Translations under genes and position numbers: made by a program
Notes under the pieces: generated by a model
Told to the model about the DNA's origin: nothing
The model's database searches: none
Seen by the model: the letters and a program-made list of their open reading frames with translations, nothing else
Source of the DNA: Nitrosomonadaceae bacterium
Lineage (GTDB): Bacteria; Pseudomonadota; Gammaproteobacteria; Burkholderiales; Nitrosomonadaceae
Direction of reading: 5' to 3'
DNA: 19,777 nucleotides
Assembly (NCBI GenBank): GCA_024644425.1
Contig: JAHELA010000011.1
Coordinates: 1 to 19,777, forward strand
Shown here: one piece after another, positions 8,262 through 15,807 of the stretch
Layout of the letters: every line of letters starts with the position of its first letter
Numbering within the stretch: the stretch's first letter is position 1

Positions 8262-9647
8262 ATGTCTGCCTCATCATCCTCCGAAAAAATGTCCCCTATT
8301 GAACTACGAGCAACTGCGGGATTAGCAGGGATTTATGGGTTGCGCATGCTTGGAATGTTTATCATTCTCCCGGTATTCGCTTTTTATGCAGAACACTTAC
8401 CGGGTGGCAATAATTACACTCTTGTCGGTGTTGCACTCGGCGCTTACGGGCTCACGCAAGCAATATTACAAATCCCTTTTGGCTGGCTGTCTGATCGTAT
8501 TGGGCGCAAACCAGTTATTTATATCGGTTTACTTCTTTTTGCCTTTGGAAGTTTCATTGCAGCATCTGCCGATAATATTTATTGGGTAATCCTTGGCCGC
8601 ATTGTCCAAGGCTCAGGAGCAATCTCTGCGGCGGTAATGGCACTTGCAGCTGATCTTACCCGAGAAGAACATCGTACTAAAGCAATGGCTGCAATAGGCA
8701 TGACAATAGGGACTGTTTTTGCTCTTTCGCTTATTGTTGCTCCTGGACTTAACCGTCTGATAGGTGTTCCAGGGATTTTTGCTATGACAGGTATACTTGC
8801 ACTATTAGCCATAATAATAGTTAATAAAATAATTCCTACTCCGCTAACTTGCCGCTTCCATTCAGACACAGAAGTATCTACTGGTCGCTTCCAAAATGTG
8901 CTGCATAACCCAGAATTACTACGCTTAAACTTTGGTGTATTTACACTCCATGCAACACTCATGGCACTATGGCTTGTAGTACCCTTATCTTTGCGTAAGG
9001 CTGGATTAGCAGCAGATTATCACTGGCAAATATATTTGCCAGTATTGCTCGTTTCCATGGCACTTATTGTTCCTGCTATTATCTATGCTGAAAAAAGAGC
9101 CAAGCTTAAACCAGTGTTTGTAGCATCTGTATCTGTACTATTGGTGAGTCAAGGATTATTGGCGATCACGATCGATTCTATATTAGGGATGGCAATAGCA
9201 CTACTGGTATTCTTTACAGCATTCAATCTCTTGGAGGCTAGTTTACCGTCGCTTATCTCAAAGATTTCTCCAGTAGGCGCAAAAGGTACTGCCATTGGCG
9301 TATACAGCAGCATCCAGTTTCTTGGAGCCTTCACTGGAGCAACTATGGGGGGGTATTTATATGGACAACATGGTGGCCCTTCTTTGTTTGCATTTTGTAG
9401 CGTTCTCTTAGCACTATGGTTAGCACTTGCTATAACCATGAAGGTACCTGCTGCAGTACGCACAAAAATGTACCACGTACAAGAAATGGAATCAGGAAGA
9501 GCCACTGGACTATCACGTGAGCTAGCATCTCTTCCGGGCGTTCATGAAGCTTTAGTACTAGCAAGCGAAGGAGTAGCATACCTAAAAGTAGATATGAAAG
9601 GTTTTGATGAAACACGAGTTGTTCAATTACTAGAAGGAGAAGTGTAA
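8262..9647 (+). CDS. MFS transporter, YajR-like
   Basis: Inner-membrane secondary transporter with 12 predicted membrane helices. Seen: 461 residues. The major-facilitator signature GWLSDRIGRKP lies in the loop after the second helix, and the helix-4 motif GRIVQGSGAISAA follows. The protein ends with a soluble domain of about 60 residues (LPGVHEALVLASEGVAYLKVD). That tail matches the YAM domain, a ferredoxin-like fold after the last helix of E. coli YajR, and the N-terminal RATAGLAGIYGLRMLGMF is also YajR-like. The substrate is not known for this family. The ATG at 8262 is used; an in-frame ATG at 8289 (MSPIELRA) is also plausible, since neither has a strong ribosome-binding site. Its stop TAA abuts the ssb ATG, so the two are co-transcribed. 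Confidence 0.88.
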   Translation: MSASSSSEKMSPIELRATAGLAGIYGLRMLGMFIILPVFAFYAEHLPGGNNYTLVGVALGAYGLTQAILQIPFGWLSDRIGRKPVIYIGLLLFAFGSFIAASADNIYWVILGRIVQGSGAISAAVMALAADLTREEHRTKAMAAIGMTIGTVFALSLIVAPGLNRLIGVPGIFAMTGILALLAIIIVNKIIPTPLTCRFHSDTEVSTGRFQNVLHNPELLRLNFGVFTLHATLMALWLVVPLSLRKAGLAADYHWQIYLPVLLVSMALIVPAIIYAEKRAKLKPVFVASVSVLLVSQGLLAITIDSILGMAIALLVFFTAFNLLEASLPSLISKISPVGAKGTAIGVYSSIQFLGAFTGATMGGYLYGQHGGPSLFAFCSVLLALWLALAITMKVPAAVRTKMYHVQEMESGRATGLSRELASLPGVHEALVLASEGVAYLKVDMKGFDETRVVQLLEGEV

Positions 9648-10100
9648 ATGGCTTCAATAAACAAGGTCATACTCATTGGTAACCTCGGCAAAGACCCCGA
9701 GATTCGTTATATGCCTAATGGTGATGCTGTAGCCAACATCACATTGGCTACAACGGAAACCTGGAAAGATAAAACAGGTGAGAAACAAGAGAGAACTGAA
9801 TGGCACCGCGTCACTTTTTATAGAAGACTTGCTGAAATTGCAGGTGAATACCTGAAAAAGGGTCGCTCTGTGTACGTTGAGGGTAGATTAGAAACTCGTA
9901 AATGGACAGATAAAAACGGTGTTGATCGATATACAACTGAAGTAATTGCAAGTGAAATGAAAATGCTAGGTAGTAAATCAAGTAGCAGCAGCTTTGAAGT
10001 TGAAAACAAAGATGATAACAACACACCAAAATCCAAAGATACACCTATTAGCGAGAACAGTAGTGGGTTTGGAGATATGGATGACGATATCCCGTTTTGA
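9648..10100 (+). CDS. ssb: Single-stranded DNA-binding protein
   Basis: Coats single-stranded DNA during replication, recombination and repair, and recruits partner proteins through its acidic tail. Seen: 150 residues. The OB fold occupies about 1-108, starting [18 protein letters not shown] with the conserved [20 protein letters not shown] and [12 protein letters not shown] low-complexity polar linker (about 109-142) follows, and the protein ends in the canonical DMDDDIPF. The ATG follows the MFS stop with no spacer, and a strong AGAAGGAG ribosome-binding site sits inside the last MFS codons. Translation of ssb therefore need not depend on the upstream gene alone. An additional promoter inside the MFS gene is likely, given how much Ssb cells need, but I could not identify one. 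A weak hairpin follows the gene. Confidence 0.98.
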   Translation: MASINKVILIGNLGKDPEIRYMPNGDAVANITLATTETWKDKTGEKQERTEWHRVTFYRRLAEIAGEYLKKGRSVYVEGRLETRKWTDKNGVDRYTTEVIASEMKMLGSKSSSSSFEVENKDDNNTPKSKDTPISENSSGFGDMDDDIPF

Positions 10101-10161
10101 TATTCTAATTAGAAATTTGTAGCTATATTAAGTAACACAACTACATGTATCTCTTCTTATT

Positions 10162-10182
10162 TCTCAAGACATTTACTTGAGA
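10162..10182. terminator. Possible weak terminator between convergent ssb and permease
   Basis: TCTCAAG-ACATTTA-CTTGAGA: seven-base perfect arms with a seven-base loop. Read rightward it is followed by TTAACTAGTTATATTTCT, U-rich but not a clean U run. It lies 62 bases after the ssb stop and 27 bases before the stop of the convergent permease gene, where a terminator is expected. The stem is short and only moderately G+C rich. Confidence 0.4.
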
Positions 10183-10208
10183 TTAACTAGTTATATTTCT
10201 ATATTATC

Positions 10209-12716
10209 TTAGCCAATCTTCCCGAGCACCAAAATTGGTGGACTTGAAAGTGAGCCTCGGGTTCCCATAAGACCCGCTATCATCGCACCTGTTATTCCGG
10301 CGAATATACCAATAAACCATATCCACAAATTAAAAGTATAAGTTAAATTTAGCGTATACTTTCCAATCACATAACCTAATGAACTTGCTCCCATTGCAGC
10401 AAATAATCCAGCTATACCGCCTAGTATTGCAAATTCAACGACCCAGGCGCTAATTAATTGTCTACGCTTTGCTCCCAATATACGAAATATAGCAGCTTCA
10501 TAAATACGTTCATCTTGTGTAGAGATGATCGCCGCATATAGAACTACAAGCCCAGCCAGAAGTGTAAACAAGAAAACAAATTCGACAGCTTTAGTCACCT
10601 GCTCTATTACTTTTTGGACTTGTATGATGATGGCTTCAACATCAATAACCAAAAGATTTGGGAAAGTTATAATCAGCTGATCAATTATATCAATGCGATT
10701 TTTCGGTAAATAAAAACTAGTAATGTAACTTGTTGGATATTTTTCCAGAACACCTGGTGGCGTTACCGCAAAAAAATTAACACGAAATGAATCCCAATTT
10801 ACTTTACGAACACTGGTTACTACTGCAGAGAATACGTTGCCCGCTATATCGTATGTCAATGTATCACCCAAGCGAACACCTATCGTTTTTGCAATGCCCT
10901 CCTCCATCGACAATACAGCTTCCCCCATATCTTTTCTCTGCCACCACTGACCATCTACAATTTGATTATCACTATTTATTTCTCTTGCCCACGACAAATT
11001 AAATTCCCGTTTAACTAGCCTTTTTGCCCGTAAATTAGAATAATCTTCTGGTGATACAATCTTGTCATTAATAGAAGTAAGTCGAGCCCGCACCATTGGA
11101 TGTATTTCTGGCTGCTTGATGTTATGCTGGCTAAAAAATACCTTTAAAGGCTGCAATTGATCTTCCTGTATATTCACCAAGAAACGATTGGGAGTATTAG
11201 TGGGAAGGCTAGTATGCCAATTCTGTAATAAATCACTACGAATCAGTGTCAGAGTTAGCAGGGCCATCAACCCAAGTCCTAACGCTACGGTTTGTACAAT
11301 ACTAGTATTAGCACGACGCCAAATACTAGCTAGCCCATAGTTCCAAGACCCCCCTAATTTACTACATGTAGAAGACAAGATTTTTATCAGAAAATATCCA
11401 AGCAAACTAAAAATCGCTATTGCAACAATGAATCCTATGATAACGAGGCTACCTAAACGTACATCCCCCGCCTTCCACAAAAATAATCCTGATAAGACTG
11501 TTAATCCTAATATATAGCCTGTCAAACTATGTGTATTCGAAATACCAATATCACGTCGCAATACACGTAGCGCAGGCACGCTTCGTAAATTAAGTAATGG
11601 AGGTATAGCAAAACCTAACAATAACACCATGCCAGTTAGTAACCCGTGTATAACAGGAAATAAACTAGGCCAAGGTAATTCAACATCTACCATTGTGGAA
11701 AGACTAAAAACTAGAGCCTCTTGACCCATAAGACCTAGCAAACACCCTAATGAGCTTGCAACTATGCCAAGTATGATGAAATGGTACAAATATATATACA
11801 GTATTTCTGCCTGTCTTATACCTAGACAACGCATTACTGCACATCCATCTAAATGACGCAAAATAAAACGGCGAGTTGCAAGTGCAACTGCTGCTGCTGC
11901 TAACACTACGCTTGCCATAGCAGCAAGGTTAAGAAACTTTTCTGCGCGCTCTAAAGCTGCTTTAATTTCGGGGCGAGCATCACGAATTCCTTCAATCCTC
12001 TCCCCAAGTTCCAAGTGCGCCTTTATCCAATTACGAAAAACCTGTATCGAACCTGCATCACCACCAACTAATAAACGATATGAAATACGGCTACCTTGCT
12101 GTATCAAACCGGTGGCAGGTAGGTCAATCGCATTGATTAAGACGCGCGGCCCTAAATTGATAAAACCAATGGAATAATCTGGCTCCTGAGTAATCATTGA
12201 TTCTACAGTTAAACTAGCCGTACCTACATCAATTTTATCGCCTTCTTTTAGAGAAAAACGAGCAGCGAGCTTCTCTCCCACCCACACTGATCCAGGTGAT
12301 GGAATTGTGTTAGCAATACGATCTCTTAAAAGTGGAGATGTACCTTCAAAATCATTTGTAATTCTTAACTCACCACGCAACGGATATCCAGTGGTTACAG
12401 CCTTTATCCCGACCAATATACTGTTATCCCCTTTAGTTACCATACTAGGGAATTTAAGTGCAGTAGAAGTATTCAAGCCAAGCTGTATTGCTTTATCAGT
12501 ATAGTGTTTAGATAAAGGGTGGTCGGAAACAACAATTAAATCTGCTCCAAGCAATTGATCGCCCTGCCGAGAAAGTGCTAACTGTACCCGGTCAGCGAAA
12601 AACCCTACCGTAGTCATACCACCCACTGCTACAACTAGAGCAACTATTAGTATATATAGTTCACCTGCATATAAATCACGACGAAGCATACGTAAAGAAA
12701 GCTTGATAAAATTCAT
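10209..12716 (-). CDS. ABC transporter permease, YbbP-like (FtsX family)
   Basis: Large inner-membrane permease partner of the ATPase encoded just upstream. Seen: 835 residues, near the roughly 800 of E. coli YbbP. One N-terminal membrane helix (about 18-40) is followed by a large extracytoplasmic region. A first FtsX core lies around 265-400 (FLNLAAMASVVLAAAAVALATRR), with more helices around 395-500. A second periplasmic region precedes a C-terminal FtsX core (about 715-830) containing EAAIFRILGAKRRQLISAWVVEFAI, the typical coupling motif. This ten-helix layout is that of YbbP and of type VII-like (MacB/Lol superfamily) permeases, which do mechanical work in the envelope and do not act as classic importers. 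The substrate is unknown. It lies 37 bp downstream of the ATPase gene in one operon, convergent with ssb. Confidence 0.85.
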   Translation of the reverse strand: MNFIKLSLRMLRRDLYAGELYILIVALVVAVGGMTTVGFFADRVQLALSRQGDQLLGADLIVVSDHPLSKHYTDKAIQLGLNTSTALKFPSMVTKGDNSILVGIKAVTTGYPLRGELRITNDFEGTSPLLRDRIANTIPSPGSVWVGEKLAARFSLKEGDKIDVGTASLTVESMITQEPDYSIGFINLGPRVLINAIDLPATGLIQQGSRISYRLLVGGDAGSIQVFRNWIKAHLELGERIEGIRDARPEIKAALERAEKFLNLAAMASVVLAAAAVALATRRFILRHLDGCAVMRCLGIRQAEILYIYLYHFIILGIVASSLGCLLGLMGQEALVFSLSTMVDVELPWPSLFPVIHGLLTGMVLLLGFAIPPLLNLRSVPALRVLRRDIGISNTHSLTGYILGLTVLSGLFLWKAGDVRLGSLVIIGFIVAIAIFSLLGYFLIKILSSTCSKLGGSWNYGLASIWRRANTSIVQTVALGLGLMALLTLTLIRSDLLQNWHTSLPTNTPNRFLVNIQEDQLQPLKVFFSQHNIKQPEIHPMVRARLTSINDKIVSPEDYSNLRAKRLVKREFNLSWAREINSDNQIVDGQWWQRKDMGEAVLSMEEGIAKTIGVRLGDTLTYDIAGNVFSAVVTSVRKVNWDSFRVNFFAVTPPGVLEKYPTSYITSFYLPKNRIDIIDQLIITFPNLLVIDVEAIIIQVQKVIEQVTKAVEFVFLFTLLAGLVVLYAAIISTQDERIYEAAIFRILGAKRRQLISAWVVEFAILGGIAGLFAAMGASSLGYVIGKYTLNLTYTFNLWIWFIGIFAGITGAMIAGLMGTRGSLSSPPILVLGKIG

Positions 12717-12753
12717 AAATACTTATTTCACCATAAAAATTTTGATGGTATCT

Positions 12754-13446
12754 CTAATCAGCATTCAGCTTCCCCCCAACTAGATGAATTTGCCGAGTAC
12801 AACGACTAGAAATAGCTTCATCATGGGTTACCAAAATCAACGTGGCACCTCTCTCACGATTCAATTCAAACATGAGGTCTATAATTTGAGAGCCAGTTGC
12901 CAAATCTAAATTGCCGGTAGGTTCATCAGCAAGTAATAATTTTGGGCTCGTAACATAAGCGCGCGCAATGGCGACACGCTGCTGTTCTCCCCCAGATAGT
13001 TGTTTGGGATAATGCTTTAAGCGCATATCCAACCCAACACGCTCAAGTAATTCTAGTGCAACAGTATGCGCATTGTTAGTACCTGCGAGCTCTAGTGGTA
13101 GCATTACATTTTCAACTGCAGTCAACATTGGAAGTAACTGAAATGATTGGAAAACAAAACCAAGCATGCTCCCACGTAATTCAGCTCGTTCGTCTTCATT
13201 TAGTGCAAAAATATCCTTTCCATTAAGATATACTTTTCCACTCGTTGGTGTATCTAAACCCGCCAGTAAACCCAGTAGGGTAGATTTACCTGAGCCAGAA
13301 GCACCTACAATGGAAACTGCCTCGCCAGCATTCACATCCAGGTTAATATCCTGCAAGATAGTAAGCTGAATTTCACTGTTTCTGACCTGCTTAGCCAGAG
13401 AAATTGCTTGTACAATAGGCTGGCGCATAATTAAGTTATCTGTCAT
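12754..13446 (-). CDS. ABC transporter ATP-binding protein, YbbA-like
   Basis: ATPase of the LolD/MacB type that would power the YbbP-like permease. Seen: 230 residues from the ATG at 13446. Walker A is GASGSGKS at 48-55, the Q loop is FVFQSFQLLP, the signature LSGGEQQR is at 150-157, Walker B LLLADEP is at 170-176, followed by TGNLD, and the H-loop region is ILVTHD. The frame is open for another 34 residues to an ATG at 13548, but that stretch is antisense to the tesA signal-peptide region and does not look like family sequence. MTDNLIM at 13446 fits the length of E. coli YbbA. A second ATG at 13428 is possible, and neither start has a clear ribosome-binding site. The start codon at 13446-13444 overlaps the tesA ATG on the other strand by two bases. 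Confidence 0.88.
   Translation of the reverse strand: MTDNLIMRQPIVQAISLAKQVRNSEIQLTILQDINLDVNAGEAVSIVGASGSGKSTLLGLLAGLDTPTSGKVYLNGKDIFALNEDERAELRGSMLGFVFQSFQLLPMLTAVENVMLPLELAGTNNAHTVALELLERVGLDMRLKHYPKQLSGGEQQRVAIARAYVTSPKLLLADEPTGNLDLATGSQIIDLMFELNRERGATLILVTHDEAISSRCTRQIHLVGGKLNAD
13404..13431 (+). promoter_or_regulatory. Candidate promoter for tesA inside ybbA
   Basis: TTGCTT (13404-13409), a 16-base spacer and CATAAT (13426-13431), five of six matches to the -10 consensus. Transcription would begin near 13438, about seven bases before the tesA ATG, giving a nearly leaderless mRNA. That agrees with the lack of a ribosome-binding site before tesA. The -35 match is only three of six. Confidence 0.3.
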
Positions 13447-14089
13447 GAAAAATTTCTTTGTTGTATTTAGTATTCTATTAGTTGCTATTTCTAGTAGCAC
13501 ATACAGTAGTGTAGGCTCCAACTCTCCACCTACAAATACCACCATCATGGTATTTGGGGATAGCTTGTCAGCTGGGTATGGATTACCACAAAAAGCTGGA
13601 TGGGTAAATCTGCTAGAAAAAAGACTGCAATCACAATCATCAGCTTATCGAGTAGTTAACGTTAGTATCAGCGGAGAAACTACACTAGGCGGTCGTAATC
13701 GTATTGAGCAAGCACTTAAAACCCATCGCCCTAATATTGTTATTATCGAGCTTGGAGCTAATGATGGTTTACGTGGCCTACCGATTAAATCTATCCACAA
13801 CAACCTTGAAGCCATTGTAAAAGCTTGTCAACGTAACAAAGCGGCTATATTTCTAGTTGGGGTGCGCCTACCTCCAAATTATGGGCCAACATACACACAA
13901 AAATTTCAAGATATCTATGTAGAAATAGCAAGACACCATAAACTCAAATTACTGCCATTCCTGTTTGAAGGTTTTGGAGATAAGCCTGAATATTTTCAGG
14001 AAGACAGTGTACATCCAAATGAAAGTGCGCAAGGAAAAATATTAAATAACATATGGCGAGTCCTACATAAAATGATTAAATCAAATTAA
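13445..14089 (+). CDS. tesA: GDSL-type esterase / acyl-CoA thioesterase I, TesA-like, exported
   Basis: Secreted SGNH hydrolase that cleaves acyl thioesters, aryl esters or lysophospholipids; the E. coli homologue is thioesterase I/protease I/lysophospholipase L1. Seen: 214 residues with a short signal peptide (KN, then a hydrophobic run FFVVFSILLVAISSS, cleavage probably around 20-28). Block I VFGDSLSAGYGL carries nucleophile S40. Block II has G77 in SISGETTLGGR, block III has N106 in IELGANDGLRG, and block V DSVHPNE supplies D187 and H190. The catalytic set is therefore complete. The product should act in the periplasm. The gene is divergent from ybbA-ybbP, an arrangement seen in many proteobacteria. 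No ribosome-binding site is visible; the start is fixed by the signal peptide. No terminator is evident in the 100 bp before the next, convergent gene. Confidence 0.93.
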   Translation: MKNFFVVFSILLVAISSSTYSSVGSNSPPTNTTIMVFGDSLSAGYGLPQKAGWVNLLEKRLQSQSSAYRVVNVSISGETTLGGRNRIEQALKTHRPNIVIIELGANDGLRGLPIKSIHNNLEAIVKACQRNKAAIFLVGVRLPPNYGPTYTQKFQDIYVEIARHHKLKLLPFLFEGFGDKPEYFQEDSVHPNESAQGKILNNIWRVLHKMIKSN

Positions 14090-14189
14090 CGTATGTGGTA
14101 TGTGAAATTTTGTAATCAAAAAAATTAGTTTCGTATAAATACAACTAAACACTATATTTTTCTATTGTGACTGAATAAACAAGTAGCTT

Positions 14190-15446
14190 TTAGTGCAAAA
14201 CTCCCAGATTAGAGACCCTCTGATCGATCTCCTTCATCATTTGTTTGTAAGCTGGCGCATCAATACCGCCAAATCTCCGCTTAAACTCAGCCTCAGGCAT
14301 AAACTCTGGCAAATCTCTCCAAGGCGGCATCAAATCAGAATCTATTATTCCTGAGGCTACTCGCTGCTGCAGTTGCTGTGCCAAATCTATACTAGCAACT
14401 GCTTTTTCACCAAAACTGGTGCCTGCACGATCTGCAGCAATATCGTTGAATGAAAAACCACTCCCTGTACGTGAATCCTCTATCTCCTTGTACAAACCAA
14501 CTACATCAGATAACGCTGTATCAGCATAAGCTGCAATTGTGGCTGAAACCATAAAATGCTTGGCGAAATCATTACGACCACTAACTGTAACTATCTTTCT
14601 AACTGGTCTTGGCCAAGTAGCCGCCTCTGAAGTAATCGACTTAAGAGATTTACCTAACGTATAAAATGTTACAACTAATATCGCCGCACGGTTCTCCGCT
14701 AATGCATCCCCTTCTTCTGATCGCTCAGCTGCAAGTCGTAATAATGGTGACAAAACTTCAGCAAGTGATACCGTTGTTACTCCACTATGTCGATGACTAA
14801 TTTCAGTTAGTAAAGAGTGATAAATAAATAGCTCCTCACGCTCTTGCTCACTGATAAGCGATGACCTCATCTCTTTAGTAAAACCGCCTTTCCAGTGATA
14901 GACAACCTTCAATTCGTTATGTGACATACTAACTTTCTTAAGCGCATCTAATCCTAGACGATACCTCGGAGTTTGTCGTAACCAACGTATGAGCTGGGGC
15001 ATGAATATATCCGTAATTAAATCCGGCAGCACAAATTTTCCAACATGTACAGATTGGGGCTTAGGAATACCTTCTGTCTCGATCAAAGTTGCCTCTAAAT
15101 TCAGATAACCACCTAGTGGATTATGTGGTATTGGGATACTCAGTAAAACATGAGCGCTACGGTCTGCGAGAACGACTTGCGCACTACCCCTCACAAATCG
15201 ATTAGCCAAATAATTTGCGGCTAGGTCAGCATCCTCAGATTGTACTTTAGCTACTGCAGTCATGCCCGGGCGTACTCGGTAGCGATGTACATTAATAATT
15301 CGTTTTGCACGCTCAACATGCTCAGGAACAAGGATTACCGGGCGGCTAATGCGAGGTTGGTCCTCAAAAACTACAACTAAAATAGCGCCAAGCAATATTA
15401 CAAAAATTAATAGGCAAACTGTGAGAAACTGAAAAAATTTATACAT
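14190..15446 (-). CDS. Membrane-anchored protein of unknown function with YfiM-like motif
   Basis: I do not recognise this as a named gene. Seen: 418 residues. One strong N-terminal membrane helix or uncleaved signal (about 5-27, preceded by K3) is followed by a long soluble part that would face the periplasm. Residues 290-350 hold the most distinctive block: GRNDFAKHF (H297), GLYKEIED (K320, E321, D324), GSGFSFND (328-335) and AADRAG (337-342). The spacing H, KE, D, GSGFS-D, AD-G resembles the small YfiM/DUF2279 lipoprotein family, though those are much shorter. The regions around 40-180 and 360-418 show no motif I know. There are no cysteines after the N-terminal helix, and no lipobox. The gene is convergent with tesA and divergent from the desaturase gene. 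A GAGG lies about 16 bases before the ATG, too far to be a good ribosome-binding site. Coding reality is clear from length and composition. Confidence 0.75.
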   Translation of the reverse strand: MYKFFQFLTVCLLIFVILLGAILVVVFEDQPRISRPVILVPEHVERAKRIINVHRYRVRPGMTAVAKVQSEDADLAANYLANRFVRGSAQVVLADRSAHVLLSIPIPHNPLGGYLNLEATLIETEGIPKPQSVHVGKFVLPDLITDIFMPQLIRWLRQTPRYRLGLDALKKVSMSHNELKVVYHWKGGFTKEMRSSLISEQEREELFIYHSLLTEISHRHSGVTTVSLAEVLSPLLRLAAERSEEGDALAENRAAILVVTFYTLGKSLKSITSEAATWPRPVRKIVTVSGRNDFAKHFMVSATIAAYADTALSDVVGLYKEIEDSRTGSGFSFNDIAADRAGTSFGEKAVASIDLAQQLQQRVASGIIDSDLMPPWRDLPEFMPEAEFKRRFGGIDAPAYKQMMKEIDQRVSNLGVLH

Positions 15447-15690
15447 AAAAATACTAAACTAACCTCATATCTCTGGAACTATCTATGAACAAAATAGAAA
15501 CTTATTAGTATTTTAGTCTTACTTGTTATGAAATTAAGACATCCTCATTCACTTCTGAGTTGCAAAAATACAGAGTATATCCAGGTAAATTCCCCTTATT
15601 ATCCTCATAATTGAAGCATAGCATTTTAACTTATGGCAAATTTGACCTCCGTTTATATTGTATGCTTGAAAGCAAGAGCAACAGTACCCA

Positions 15691-15702
15691 TATACATGTA
15701 TA
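15691..15702. repeat. Perfect 12-base palindrome TATACATGTATA
   Basis: A self-complementary 12-mer about 45 bp upstream of the candidate desaturase -35 and about 245 bp upstream of the divergent gene. The position suits an operator, but AT-rich palindromes of this size also arise by chance. No known regulator motif is matched with confidence. Confidence 0.35.
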
Positions 15703-15746
15703 GAGCATTTACTCTCAAGATCAACACAAATATGCCGTATAATTTC

Positions 15747-15775
15747 TTGACTAAATGCCAATTTCGCTTTAGATT
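15747..15775 (+). promoter_or_regulatory. Candidate sigma-70 promoter for the desaturase gene
   Basis: TTGACT (15747-15752, five of six), a spacer of exactly 17 bases, and TAGATT (15770-15775, four of six). A start near 15782 would give a 5' leader of about 26 bases before the ATG at 15808. This is the best promoter-like match in the intergenic region. Confidence 0.5.
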
Positions 15776-15807
15776 GCAACCTCTCCACTTTCTAAAAAAT
15801 ACTACTA

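Larger units (their letters stand above)
15447..15807. other. 361-bp intergenic region between divergent genes
   Basis: This is the longest non-coding stretch in the window. It separates the leftward 418-residue gene from the rightward desaturase gene. It holds a good candidate promoter for the desaturase and a 12-base palindrome, both listed separately. An open frame at 15633-15842 (69 codons) has no ribosome-binding site, overlaps the desaturase start and shows no recognisable sequence, so it is not called. I saw no tRNA, riboswitch or mobile-element end. Confidence 0.6.

Noticed and set aside
8579..8962. 127-codon open frame antisense to the MFS gene
   Set aside because: It lies fully within a clear membrane-protein gene on the other strand; composition is that of a reverse-strand shadow.
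13447..13548. 34-residue N-terminal extension of the YbbA-like ATPase
   Set aside because: It is antisense to the start of tesA, does not resemble family N-termini, and makes the protein longer than usual; MTDNLIM at 13446 fits better.
14090..14189. Terminator between convergent tesA and the 418-residue gene
   Set aside because: The 100-bp gap is AT-rich, but I found no stem of six or more base pairs followed by a U tract.
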